Of a stretch of 57,577 nt of DNA, positions 49,721 to 57,577 are shown one piece after another. The stretch is from positions 125,519 to 183,095 of the forward strand of contig JAGNEX010000001.1 of assembly GCA_018003035.1 (NCBI GenBank), given 5' to 3'. Positions within the stretch are counted from its first letter, which is position 1. Each line of letters begins with the position of its first letter. The translations under genes were made by a program, and so were the position numbers. Source of the DNA: Acidimicrobiia bacterium (GTDB lineage: Bacteria; Actinomycetota; Acidimicrobiia; IMCC26256; JAGNEX01). The notes below the pieces were generated by a model that saw only the letters and a list, made by a program, of their open reading frames with translations, did no database searches and was not told where the DNA came from.

Positions 49721-51597
49721 ATGCGGTCCAAGATGATGTGTGACATGGGCCCCAGGGAGGCTCGCCAGCCGTGCGCAATGACGATGGTCGTATCGGCTTC
49801 GACAACGACATCACCTGCTGCACACGTAGCGGCGACCCGGAGCGAGTCCATTCGGCTGGGTTTGATGTCTGTTGCGTTCGCAGCCGACGCGGCGCGAGCC
49901 GCGGCGCGCACGGCCACAACTTCAATCGCGCGATCAGGCCAGGAATAGCCGTTCACCTGTTGATGGACAGCATGAAAGTTGTTCAGATCGCTTACCGGCA
50001 GCTCATGGTGTTGACCGAAATAGCGCGCCGAGTACTCAACGTTCACGGTGCTGTCCTCCAAGTCGGGCAACTGGTCTCGCAAAGCGTCGACGAGTTGAGG
50101 CAACAGCCGGCGCCTGTCGTCATCCTCGAACGACCCCACCCAACTTCGAGTGACATGAGCGGTTCGTGGCGCAAGCAAGAGGCCGTAGGCGCATAACACG
50201 CCTGCGCGATCTGGAATGACCACCCGCCTGATGTCCAGAGCGTCGGCGACTGCGCAGGCGTGGATCGGGCCAGCCCCGCCAAACGCGATCAACGAGTGTT
50301 CGTTGGGGCTGAACCCGCGTTCGAGGGTCAGCTCTCGTACGGCCTCAACCATGTTGGCTTCGGCAACCCGCAAAACGTCATCCGGGTCGATCTCGGCTGC
50401 GAGAAAGGCGGCCTCGGCCCGCGATGTCGAAAGCGGGCCAATTCCCGGGAGAGTCGGCGCTGGCCCCAATCGTCCGGTGAGAAGTTGGGCATCGGTGACC
50501 GTCGGCTCTGCGCCGCCGAGGCCGTAACACGCGGGCCCGGGCCGCGCGCCCGCACTCTCGGGACCGACCCGAAGCGAACCACCGCTGTCGATCCAAGCGA
50601 CGGACCCGCCGCCCGCGCCGATAGTGCGGATATCCAGTGACGGGACCCGAACCGGATATCCGTGGACCTCGCGGTCGGTGCTCGGGCTTGGCCGGCCGTC
50701 ACGGATCAACGAACAGTCGGTACTCGTGCCACCCATGTCGAGGCTCACGGCGTTGGCAATGTCACAGGCCGCTGCGACCGACAATGCCGCGTAGACGCCG
50801 CCGGCAGGGCCCGAAACGAGCAGCCGTACGGGTTCGGTCGCCGCTCTGTCTGGTTCGATCGTTCCTCCCGAAGACGACATGACAGTGACGGTTTCGGCCA
50901 GGCGAGCAACGCCGGTCATCGCAGGCGCGCACCTCTCCCGCAGCCCAGCGTTGATGACCGTGGTCACCGTACGTTCGTACTCTCGGAACTCAGGCGACAC
51001 TTCGTGCGAACAGGTGACGTCGAAGCCTTCGGACCGAAGAACCTCGCCAACCAGGCGCTCGTGGGCAGGATTCAGATCTGCATGAAGAAGACACACCGCT
51101 ACAGCGGTAGCGCCGCTTCCTCGCACTCGATCGATCAGGTCGTCCAATTCGAGCGGTTCGAGTTCTGCACCCGTCGCGTCGAGACGCCCGGACACTTCGA
51201 AGCGCAGCGACCTGGGGACGAGAGGCGTCGGTCGGTGCACGCGTTCGTCGTACATGCTGGGCCGATCCTGCCGAGCTATCTCGATCACGTCGGCGAAACC
51301 CTTGGTGGCGATGAGCGCGGTCCGTGCCAGCTTGTGTTCGATGAGGGCGTTGGTCGCGACGGTGGTGCCGTGCGCGAGGTGAGCGGGGTGGTCCCAAGCA
51401 CACGCGCGCCTCATTCCCATAGCTACCGCGGCGTGTGGCTCGGCGGGCGTCGAAGGGATCTTAAAGACCACACCGTCGGCGGTTACAACGTCGGTGAAGG
51501 TCCCGCCGGCGTCGATTCCGACAGTTCGGCCGCTAACTGACCGCCCTGCGGGTGGCATTGGAGGGTCTGGGGCGGGCGACATGTTCGTGGCGTCCAC
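49717..51597 (-). CDS. Hydantoinase A / 5-oxoprolinase HyuA-type subunit
   Basis: ATP-binding partner of the HyuB-type gene. It starts with the actin-like VGIDAGGTFTDVVTADG, has HGTTVATNALIEHK, then SLDMGGTSTDCSLI (second phosphate loop) and AFGGAGPIHACAVADAL. It has 626 residues. The start may be GTG 51597 (GAGG about 10 bases upstream) or ATG 51582. It follows the ABC-F gene by 11 bases, so these may be co-transcribed. ATP-driven ring opening is expected; the natural substrate is unknown. Confidence 0.92.
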   Translation of the reverse strand: MDATNMSPAPDPPMPPAGRSVSGRTVGIDAGGTFTDVVTADGVVFKIPSTPAEPHAAVAMGMRRACAWDHPAHLAHGTTVATNALIEHKLARTALIATKGFADVIEIARQDRPSMYDERVHRPTPLVPRSLRFEVSGRLDATGAELEPLELDDLIDRVRGSGATAVAVCLLHADLNPAHERLVGEVLRSEGFDVTCSHEVSPEFREYERTVTTVINAGLRERCAPAMTGVARLAETVTVMSSSGGTIEPDRAATEPVRLLVSGPAGGVYAALSVAAACDIANAVSLDMGGTSTDCSLIRDGRPSPSTDREVHGYPVRVPSLDIRTIGAGGGSVAWIDSGGSLRVGPESAGARPGPACYGLGGAEPTVTDAQLLTGRLGPAPTLPGIGPLSTSRAEAAFLAAEIDPDDVLRVAEANMVEAVRELTLERGFSPNEHSLIAFGGAGPIHACAVADALDIRRVVIPDRAGVLCAYGLLLAPRTAHVTRSWVGSFEDDDRRRLLPQLVDALRDQLPDLEDSTVNVEYSARYFGQHHELPVSDLNNFHAVHQQVNGYSWPDRAIEVVAVRAAARAASAANATDIKPSRMDSLRVAATCAAGDVVVEADTTIVIAHGWRASLGPMSHIILDRM

Positions 51598-51608
51598 TGC
51601 AGGAGGCC

Positions 51609-53417
51609 TCAGCCTTTGCGTTGCAGTGCGTACTGCTCAGCGCGTTCGCTGAGCTCCAACCACGTGTTCTCTGCGGCGTCGAGGTCACGTACGATCTGGC
51701 GGAGTTGCTCGCCGATTTCGGTCAGGCGCTCAGAGCTTTGTTCGCCTTCAAGCTTGGTGGTCAGTTCGTCGCGCTGACGCTGGAGACGATCCATGGACCG
51801 CTCGGCCGCCTTGAGCTTCTGAGAGTCCGCGTAGGTGAGTTTGGTCGCCTGGCGCGCAGGTTTGCTGCCTGCCGACTTGGCGGCCGGCGTTGGGCCGTTC
51901 CGCCACGACTTTGCCAACCGGCTGTACTCGTCCCATTCATAGGGGACCTGAGTAATCGCCCCATCGGGCGCTACGGCGATTCGCACGTCGGTTAGGCGGT
52001 CCAATAACAGTCGGTCATGGCTGGCTACCAGCAGTGATCCTTTGAACCCATCCAAGAAGTCTTCGACCGCCTGGAGGGTTTCGATGTCGAGGTCGTTTGT
52101 GGGCTCATCGAGGATTAACACGTTGGGCGCGTCCATCAGCACCTTGCAGAGTTCGACCCGCCGACGTTCACCGCCAGAAAGGTTCTTGACGGCCGCGTGT
52201 TTCATGCTTCCGGAAAAACCAAACCGTTCCAGCAAGTCACTGGCAGTAACAACCCGGCCGTCCTCGAGTGGGATCGAGTCCGCGGTCGAAGTGATGTAGT
52301 CAGACACCGTGAGCGACAAACTCGCTGGCGTCGATGCCACCTGGTGAAACATGCCGATCTGAACGGTCTTGCCGACTTTGCGTCGCCCGCCCGACGGTTG
52401 AAGTTCACCGGCGAGAAGGCCGAGCAGCGTGGACTTTCCAGACCCGCTTGGTCCGATGATTCCGATCCGATCACCAGGCCCGACGCCCCAGTTCGTCGGT
52501 GAGATGATCTGCCGATCCCCAAAGCTCACCGTGGCGTCTTGGAGTTCGATCACGTCATTGCCGAGCCGGGTCCTCCCGGTGCCCAGCCGTAACGGCGGTT
52601 CGTCGACGTCAAGGACCTGTTCCCTCAATGCTTGGGCCTGTTCCAGCCGGAATCGAGGTTTGCTCGACCGTGCCTTCGGGCCGCGGCGAAGCCATGCGAG
52701 TTCTTTACGCAAGGCGTTACGATGCCGGCGATCTGCACGCTCTGCTGCCACCGAACGAGACGCCCGCGCTTCGACGACATCGGCGTACGAACCGTCGTGC
52801 CAGAACCCACGCTCATCCGCGATTTCAAGCATGGCGGTAGCGGTCCGATCCATGAACCAGCGGTCGTGGGAGACGAACACGACCGCCCCTGAAAAATCGC
52901 GCAAATAGCGTTCGAGCCAGTCGATGGTCCAGATGTCTAGGTGGTTGGTCGGCTCGTCCAGGATGAGCAGGTCCGGTTGTGCCCCCAGCCCCGCGGCCAA
53001 CGACATCCGCCGGCGTTCGCCACCCGATAGCTCGTCGACCTGTCGATCGAGCAGCCCGTCGACTCCCATCTGGGTCAAAAATTTGGTCGTCTCAAGCCGG
53101 TAACTGTCGTTGGAACTGTCGACGCCGGAACCGTTTGCCTGGGCAAGCTGTCCGAACACCCAGTCGGACGCGGTCGTTCCTGACGCCGCCGCCGCAGATT
53201 GCGCCACGTAGCCAATCCGTAAACCGGAACGCGCAACGACCGCCCCGCTGAGGGGCGTCTCAGCGCCGGCGATCAAGCGCAGCAATGTGGATTTACCCGA
53301 ACCGTTGGGGCCAACGACGGCGACCCGGTCGCGGTCAGAAATTCCGAACGCGAGGCCGTCGAAAAGGGTTCGCCCTTCATAGCCGTGGGTCAGCGCAGAA
53401 ACGCTGAGTAGCAGCAC
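51609..53417 (-). CDS. ABC-F family ATPase, Uup-like
   Basis: Soluble twin-ABC protein of the ABC-F group, acting on ribosomes or DNA rather than as a transporter. First cassette: VGPNGSGKST, LSGGERRRMSLA, DEPTNHLD. Second: IGPSGSGKST, LSGGERRRVELC, DEPTNDLD. The C-terminal 80 residues are a coiled coil (KLKAAERSMDRLQRQRDELT), as in Uup. No membrane segments. It has 602 residues. GTG 53417 starts three bases after the upstream zinc-ribbon stop. Antibiotic-resistance members exist in ABC-F, but nothing here argues for that. Confidence 0.93.
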   Translation of the reverse strand: MLLLSVSALTHGYEGRTLFDGLAFGISDRDRVAVVGPNGSGKSTLLRLIAGAETPLSGAVVARSGLRIGYVAQSAAAASGTTASDWVFGQLAQANGSGVDSSNDSYRLETTKFLTQMGVDGLLDRQVDELSGGERRRMSLAAGLGAQPDLLILDEPTNHLDIWTIDWLERYLRDFSGAVVFVSHDRWFMDRTATAMLEIADERGFWHDGSYADVVEARASRSVAAERADRRHRNALRKELAWLRRGPKARSSKPRFRLEQAQALREQVLDVDEPPLRLGTGRTRLGNDVIELQDATVSFGDRQIISPTNWGVGPGDRIGIIGPSGSGKSTLLGLLAGELQPSGGRRKVGKTVQIGMFHQVASTPASLSLTVSDYITSTADSIPLEDGRVVTASDLLERFGFSGSMKHAAVKNLSGGERRRVELCKVLMDAPNVLILDEPTNDLDIETLQAVEDFLDGFKGSLLVASHDRLLLDRLTDVRIAVAPDGAITQVPYEWDEYSRLAKSWRNGPTPAAKSAGSKPARQATKLTYADSQKLKAAERSMDRLQRQRDELTTKLEGEQSSERLTEIGEQLRQIVRDLDAAENTWLELSERAEQYALQRKG

Positions 53418-53420
53418 CCG

Positions 53421-53630
53421 TCAGTCCTTAGTTGCAACTTGGTTGGGGGTGACGTTCATTTTCGGCTCATAGCGAGGAGCTTCGGGAGCGTCGCTCTGCG
53501 GGTCGGCCCCGAGCCGGGCGCGCAGGTCGATTCGACACTGCGCGCACGGCCCGTAAAACGCCTGTTGATTGACGGTTCCGCAACGCGGGCACTCGACTTC
53601 GATCGGGTCGTCGAGCGCGATCTCGGTCAT
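53421..53630 (-). CDS. Small zinc-ribbon protein coupled to the MaoC-type dehydratase
   Basis: 69 residues with a C4 zinc ribbon (ECPRCG and GPCAQCR) followed by a short charged tail. ATG 53630 overlaps the dehydratase stop (ATGA), so the longer open frame to 53849 is not used. Small zinc ribbons beside acyl-CoA enzymes are often structural or binding partners, for example DUF35-type proteins, but this one is too short to assign. Confidence 0.7.
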   Translation of the reverse strand: MTEIALDDPIEVECPRCGTVNQQAFYGPCAQCRIDLRARLGADPQSDAPEAPRYEPKMNVTPNQVATKD

Positions 53631-54478
53631 GAGGACAGGGTCAACGACGACTGGGAGATGACCGGTGTGCCGCGTTCTTTGGACTCTGACTCGACGATGA
53701 TCTTGCCGTCTTCTTTCCAGAGTTTGGTGACCATCGTTTCTCCCGGGAAAAACACCCCCGCGAAACGAGCGTTGTAACTTGCAACGGAGCTCACGTCGCC
53801 GTCCAGAACCGCGTCGACGGCGGCCTTGCAACAAATGCCGTAGGAACACAGGCCGTGAAGGATTGGGCGGTCAAATCCGCCGAAAGCCGCGAAGTTCGGG
53901 TCGGCGTGCAGCGGGTTCTTGTCGCCGCTGAGGCGATAGAGGAGCGCTTGCTGAGGCAGCGTCGGGGATTCGATCACAAAGTCGGGATCGCGACCTGGAA
54001 CGGCGTTTTCGGCCTTCGGCCCAGGGTCTCCGCCGAAGCCGCCTTCGCCACGAAGGAACAAGGAGAACCGGTTGGTAAACAGCGGCCCGTCCGCGTCGCT
54101 GGTCGTAACTTCCATGATCGCAAGCGCGGCCTTGCCCTTGTCGAAGATGTCGCTGATTCGAACCTTCGACGTGACCTCGGCGCTCGTCGGGATGGGGCGG
54201 TGCAGTTCGATCGCCTGCTCGCCGTGCAGGAGCTTGGTGAAGTCGACGTTGAAGCCGTCGACCGCCAACATGCCTGCCATTGCCGAAAACACGGGCACAA
54301 CAGCGAAGCTCGGGAGAACTTTGAGGTTGCCCTCGTAGGTGTAGCTCAACTCATTGGGGTCGGTCGGTGGGTCACCGGCGCCGATTCCAAGGTGGTACAA
54401 GATCACGTTGTCTGGACCCCATGACGTGGTCGCCTCAGGCAGGTCTGCAGCCAGCACCTTGTCAACATCGATTGGCAT
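53627..54478 (-). CDS. MaoC-type 3-hydroxyacyl-CoA dehydratase (hydratase 2)
   Basis: Double hot-dog enzyme that hydrates enoyl-CoA or dehydrates R-3-hydroxyacyl-CoA, as Rv3389c does. The hydratase-2 motif YRLSGDKNPLHADPNFAAFG carries the catalytic Asp186 and His191. The N-terminal non-catalytic hot dog occupies about residues 1-140, the C-terminal one 170-283. HGLCSYGI is the usual following helix. ATG 54478 gives 283 residues. It heads a coupled run with the zinc ribbon and the ABC-F gene. Confidence 0.92.
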   Translation of the reverse strand: MPIDVDKVLAADLPEATTSWGPDNVILYHLGIGAGDPPTDPNELSYTYEGNLKVLPSFAVVPVFSAMAGMLAVDGFNVDFTKLLHGEQAIELHRPIPTSAEVTSKVRISDIFDKGKAALAIMEVTTSDADGPLFTNRFSLFLRGEGGFGGDPGPKAENAVPGRDPDFVIESPTLPQQALLYRLSGDKNPLHADPNFAAFGGFDRPILHGLCSYGICCKAAVDAVLDGDVSSVASYNARFAGVFFPGETMVTKLWKEDGKIIVESESKERGTPVISQSSLTLSS

Positions 54479-54660
54479 CTCGCGGGACTCCTAGTTTGTC
54501 GAACTCTGGGTTATCGAGGATTGGATTCTGTCACCTCGATCGTTGTCGCACGAACACCCTTCACCGGCACCTGGTTCGACGCCTGTCGGACACGGTTTTG
54601 GTGCGCCCAAGGTCGCGCCCCTAGTGTCCGACCACGAAACCAGTGGGGGGCAGTTAACGG

Positions 54661-55506
54661 GTGGACATGATGCGGCGGCTGGTGGTCATCACACTCATAC
54701 TCGCAGCAGCCCTCCAAGCTTGCTCGTCGAGTTCGTCTGGCCCTGCCGACCCGACCTCTGGGTCAGCGGCCGAGAAACGACAAGATGTCGCGGGTTCAGA
54801 TACAACAAACCTGGGCAGTACCGGGGATTTGGCGATGCCTCAGCCAGGCGAAGTCGGAGACCCGGTGGCGACCGCTGTGGTCGAAGATAACGGCGTCGTA
54901 CCCGTTGACGCACTCCCGTCTGGGGCACAGACCTTTGAGTTCGAGATCGACTCGTTTCCGTACCGATGCGAGCGCCGCGCGAGCAGCGACACCCAGGCTC
55001 GCTGCCGGGCGACGTCGGCGTCTGGTCCAGCGATTATGTATTGCAGCGACCAGGCCAGCAGTTCTTCTTGTTCTGCAGCGTGGTATCCAGACGAGTTCGC
55101 GGGCTATGTGCTCCGAACAATTGAAGGCAGCCAGTACCTCTGCGTGTATCGGGGCGCACAGTGGGCGTGCTCGTTGTACGAGGGCGGGGATCCTGCCAAG
55201 ACCGAGCTCATTCCCCGCTTGTTCTGCACCGCGCAGGCCAGCACGTTTATCTGTGACCCGGCGGGCAGTGTCCCGGTACCGGGTCCGAGCGAACCGGTGC
55301 TGGACCCGGTCGTGCCGCGGTCAGTTCCCGCGATGACTCAGGACGCCGTGCCGGTGGAAGTGCTGTCCATACAGGGTGGCCGCTACTTGTGTGAGACGTA
55401 TCAGGACGGCACGCGCGGCTGTTATCCGGACGATGGCAGCGGCCTGTTGGTCGGTGACCCTGCCTTCATCTGCTGGCCAGACTTGGTGTGCGAATCCACC
55501 CCTTAA
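54661..55506 (+). CDS. Lipoprotein with three four-cysteine modules
   Basis: A 281-residue exported lipoprotein. The signal peptide ends LQAC (Cys21). After a low-complexity stretch, twelve cysteines fall in three similar modules: C103/115/128/137, C161/170/189/198 and C244/254/271/277. Modules two and three open with the same pattern (VLxxIxGxxYLC), pointing to tandem duplication. The even count suggests disulfides outside the cell. No named family is recognised. GTG 54661 is given; ATG 54667 or 54670 are equally possible. It is divergent from the dehydratase. Confidence 0.78.
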   Translation: MDMMRRLVVITLILAAALQACSSSSSGPADPTSGSAAEKRQDVAGSDTTNLGSTGDLAMPQPGEVGDPVATAVVEDNGVVPVDALPSGAQTFEFEIDSFPYRCERRASSDTQARCRATSASGPAIMYCSDQASSSSCSAAWYPDEFAGYVLRTIEGSQYLCVYRGAQWACSLYEGGDPAKTELIPRLFCTAQASTFICDPAGSVPVPGPSEPVLDPVVPRSVPAMTQDAVPVEVLSIQGGRYLCETYQDGTRGCYPDDGSGLLVGDPAFICWPDLVCESTP

Positions 55507-55521
55507 GGCTGCTGGACACGC

Positions 55522-57577
55522 TCACAGAATCGGCGATGATCCTGGCAGCGACGGAATGGACGCCCAAGCGCCCGCGGCGCCGGGGTCTCCCGGGCTTACC
55601 TGCAAGATTGGCAGGAGCAGGTTGATTGCCAGAGCCACGCAGATCACCGCGACCACGATCAACAGGATCGTCGGAAGGCGCTGGCGCCACGCTGAACGGG
55701 CTGGTTTGGGGATCGACGGCAACGGCCGGGCCGGTTCCGCTGTTGGGCGCCGAGTAACTTCCAGGGCCGGAGCGTCGGCGGAATGTTCGGCGTCGGTGAT
55801 CGCCTCAAATGTTGGCGCGGATTGGGCCTCGGTCACTCGGAGGTCGATCTGGGACCCTTCGGGAAGCGCCCGTGGATCAAACCGAATCGGCTTCGCGCTC
55901 AGCGGCGCTTCGTGCCAGCCGACAGGATCGGTGAGATCGATCGAACCTGCTGCCTCTTCAAGGGCCGCGAGGTTGAGTTCTCCCGATTCATCGAACGCGG
56001 ACGGCGCGACCGGAATGTCGGTCCGAACGTCGGCATCGCCCTCGGAAAAAGCGGTTTCTCCAGACGGGTCTGCTGCCCAGGCCCACGGGTCCGCTACCAA
56101 GGAGTCGCCCTGCGTGTCAGGCACATCAGCGAGGCTCGCTGTGCCAGCGCCGGCCGCGACGGTAAAGCCCGGCCCGGTAATCGGTTCGAGGAAGGCGCTC
56201 GACGGAGCGAGGTCCATGGCTGAATCGAGGTGAATGGCGTGCGTGTCAAAACCGGCACCCGATGCGGCAGAAACGGTGACGGATTCTTGCCACTCAAACT
56301 GACTGGCTGGCTCAATGTCGAGCTGTGGCGAGATCCCAACGGGCGATTGAGAGGCCGTTGGGGCAGTCGACTCGTCGGTGCGAGTCCGCACCTCGTCAAA
56401 GAGCCATGTCTGGGCGTTTGGGTCGCCAGGAATCCGAGGCGGCCAGTCAGATGCCACCGGTGCACCCGGGTCGTCGGGTGAGAACCAGGCAAAGCTAGAG
56501 CTCACAGGGGCAAAACTTGCCTGATCGTGTGCCGGTTGAATGGGCGCACCTCGATTTGGCGCCAGGTGATTATCTGATCCTTCGTCGACGCCTGGTCGGT
56601 CCGCCGATGGTTGAGCGGGAGCGCCACCGGTAAGGGCAGGCTCGGCTGGCCTCAGAACAGTGCTGTCATCACGTAGAGGTTGGTTCGCTTGATCGCCTTC
56701 CACCTCTGAATCCGATATCGCCGCCGGCTCGGACGGATCACTGATTGGGTCACCGTCGTGGGCTCCATCGTCCGGTTGGTCCGCGTCTGCTGGGGCCTGC
56801 ATCGGAATAACTTGTGGCCGGTCGGCTTCCGCGGCGGGCCCGGGACCTGTGGATGTATCGATCATCGGCAGCACGTCGGCAATTTGCGTCGCGTCATCGA
56901 AGCTCAGCGGCCCTGATGTTGGCTCAGCATCCAGCGGCGACGTTGCCTGTGTGCCAGTGGTCCGACCGGGTGATCCGATGAGTGCCGTCGTACCCGTGTC
57001 GCCCCTCAGATCCTCGGCGGCGGGTAGAGGCGGGTTCTGAGCCTCTGCCAGTTCGTCGCTCATGGTGGCGATATCGGTGTCGGCAACGAGGCTGCTTGGA
57101 ACCGGCACCATGGGCTCGGCCGAGTCGAGGGGAGCGGGACTGGTGATTGCTCCCACACGCGCACCGAACAGTTCGTCGAAAGGTGAGTTGACCGCGGTCA
57201 GTGGTGCTTCGGAAACCGAGCCGCCCCACGCGGGGCTCTCGACATCCTCCTCGGCGGCGCGCCACAGGTCATCGATCGCGGAACTCGTTGAAGCTTCTCG
57301 TTCACTCCACCTGCCAGCTTCCGCAACAATCCGCGCGTGGGCGGGTGGTTGAAGTCTTGGCGTCTCGACGTCTCCCAGATCAGGACTAGCAAACGGGTCG
57401 CGACTATGCAGCGCCGACCCGACGGGGGACTTGCCAGAGGCGGAATGCACGGCGGGCGGAGGGGAGTAGTCCTCGAACCAGCCGCCCTCAGCAAGGGTCG
57501 CGTCCCGTTCAAAGACCAGTGGCGGCATGGCGACGGTCGGCTGGTCACCCTGGGACTCGGCCGGTAAGCCTGGGGCT
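55522..57577 (-). CDS. Large acidic, proline-rich membrane protein (5' end possibly outside window)
   Basis: At least 668 residues from ATG 57528. The same frame stays open to the right edge and the extra residues (PGLPAESQGDQPTVA) have the same composition, so the true start may lie outside. About 610 residues are low-complexity, rich in Asp, Glu, Pro, Ala and Ser, with scattered short W/F motifs such as EFQWQESV-like FEWQES and FAWFSPDDPG. One membrane helix (TILLIVVAVICVALAINLLL) lies near the C-terminus, with a short tail after it. No catalytic motif is recognised. A scaffold or envelope role is possible but not shown. Confidence 0.75.
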   Translation of the reverse strand, partial: APGLPAESQGDQPTVAMPPLVFERDATLAEGGWFEDYSPPPAVHSASGKSPVGSALHSRDPFASPDLGDVETPRLQPPAHARIVAEAGRWSEREASTSSAIDDLWRAAEEDVESPAWGGSVSEAPLTAVNSPFDELFGARVGAITSPAPLDSAEPMVPVPSSLVADTDIATMSDELAEAQNPPLPAAEDLRGDTGTTALIGSPGRTTGTQATSPLDAEPTSGPLSFDDATQIADVLPMIDTSTGPGPAAEADRPQVIPMQAPADADQPDDGAHDGDPISDPSEPAAISDSEVEGDQANQPLRDDSTVLRPAEPALTGGAPAQPSADRPGVDEGSDNHLAPNRGAPIQPAHDQASFAPVSSSFAWFSPDDPGAPVASDWPPRIPGDPNAQTWLFDEVRTRTDESTAPTASQSPVGISPQLDIEPASQFEWQESVTVSAASGAGFDTHAIHLDSAMDLAPSSAFLEPITGPGFTVAAGAGTASLADVPDTQGDSLVADPWAWAADPSGETAFSEGDADVRTDIPVAPSAFDESGELNLAALEEAAGSIDLTDPVGWHEAPLSAKPIRFDPRALPEGSQIDLRVTEAQSAPTFEAITDAEHSADAPALEVTRRPTAEPARPLPSIPKPARSAWRQRLPTILLIVVAVICVALAINLLLPILQVSPGDPGAAGAWASIPSLPGSSPIL

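Noticed and set aside
51609..53417. ABC-F protein as an antibiotic-resistance determinant
   Set aside because: The coiled-coil C-terminus and overall layout fit housekeeping Uup, and the context is metabolic.
1..57577. CRISPR array, insertion sequences, rRNA or tRNA genes
   Set aside because: No regularly spaced repeats, transposase motifs, terminal inverted repeats or cloverleaf-like sequences were seen on reading both strands; a covariance search for tRNAs was not possible.

Overview
This window is a GC-rich, gene-dense chromosomal segment from an actinobacterium. The evidence is a complete Pup-proteasome locus (arc/mpa, dop, pup, prcB, prcA, pafA, pafB, pafC), the neighbouring tatA/tatC/helY genes, a WhiB regulator, a SenX3/RegX3-like phosphate two-component system, an FbiC (CofGH) F420 gene, a MarP-like protease and many GTG/TTG starts. 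The gene content is compatible with a deep-branching actinobacterium such as Acidimicrobiia, but that placement is inference. I see no IS element, prophage, CRISPR array, tRNA or rRNA; almost everything looks like core genome.

Layout. (1) 1-2205 is a Ski2-like DEVH helicase (HelY), cut by the left edge. It is followed upstream by tatC and a TatA/B gene (to 3552), all on the minus strand. (2) 3839-5019 is a small plus-strand island (zinc-ribbon protein and GDPD-family phosphodiesterase), followed by minus-strand signal peptidase I. This block separates tatA from pafC, which adjoin in Mycobacterium. (3) 6118-15840 holds the Pup-proteasome genes on the minus strand, in the transcription order arc, dop, pup, prcB, prcA, pafA, DUF3866, pafB, pafC. 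Most boundaries overlap or are nearly abutting. (4) 16154-24817 starts with a plus-strand ferredoxin. Then come the minus-strand MarP-like protease and a tRNA T-arm modification module: a ThiS/TtuB-like sulfur carrier, a TtuA-like thiolase and TrmI. Three small membrane or basic proteins, a PBP4-type carboxypeptidase and a split NDP-forming acyl-CoA synthetase complete the run.

(5) 25329-35577 is on the plus strand: glycosyltransferase, HhH-GPD protein, a hypothetical protein, transketolase, transaldolase, phosphoglucose isomerase, FbiC and a LOG-family protein. (6) 35641-41203 contains a GroES-like gene with a small partner, a cupredoxin lipoprotein coupled to ctaB, a UbiB-family kinase, a CapA-like protein and a DoxX protein. 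(7) 41375-47269 is the phosphate region: pstC-pstA (+), regX3/senX3/pstB (-) and phoU (+). There is no pstS in the window, and a cluster of GTTCACC repeats lies in front of pstC. (8) 47266-57577 holds WhiB, a Cys-rich membrane protein, an oxoprolinase/hydantoinase pair, an ABC-F (Uup-like) ATPase, a MaoC-type dehydratase with a coupled zinc ribbon, a lipoprotein with three four-cysteine modules, and a large acidic membrane protein cut by the right edge.

Most notable points: the ttuB-ttuA-trmI module beside the Pup-proteasome, with a sulfur carrier whose Gly-Gly is capped by Ala-Leu; an Ala instead of Gly before the catalytic Thr of PrcB; the codons for Pup's C-terminal Lys-Gly-Gly doubling as the likely ribosome-binding site of prcB; and the modular Cys-rich lipoprotein at 54661. 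I did not find a clearly new multi-gene system; the closest candidate is the sulfur-carrier/Pup-proteasome neighbourhood.
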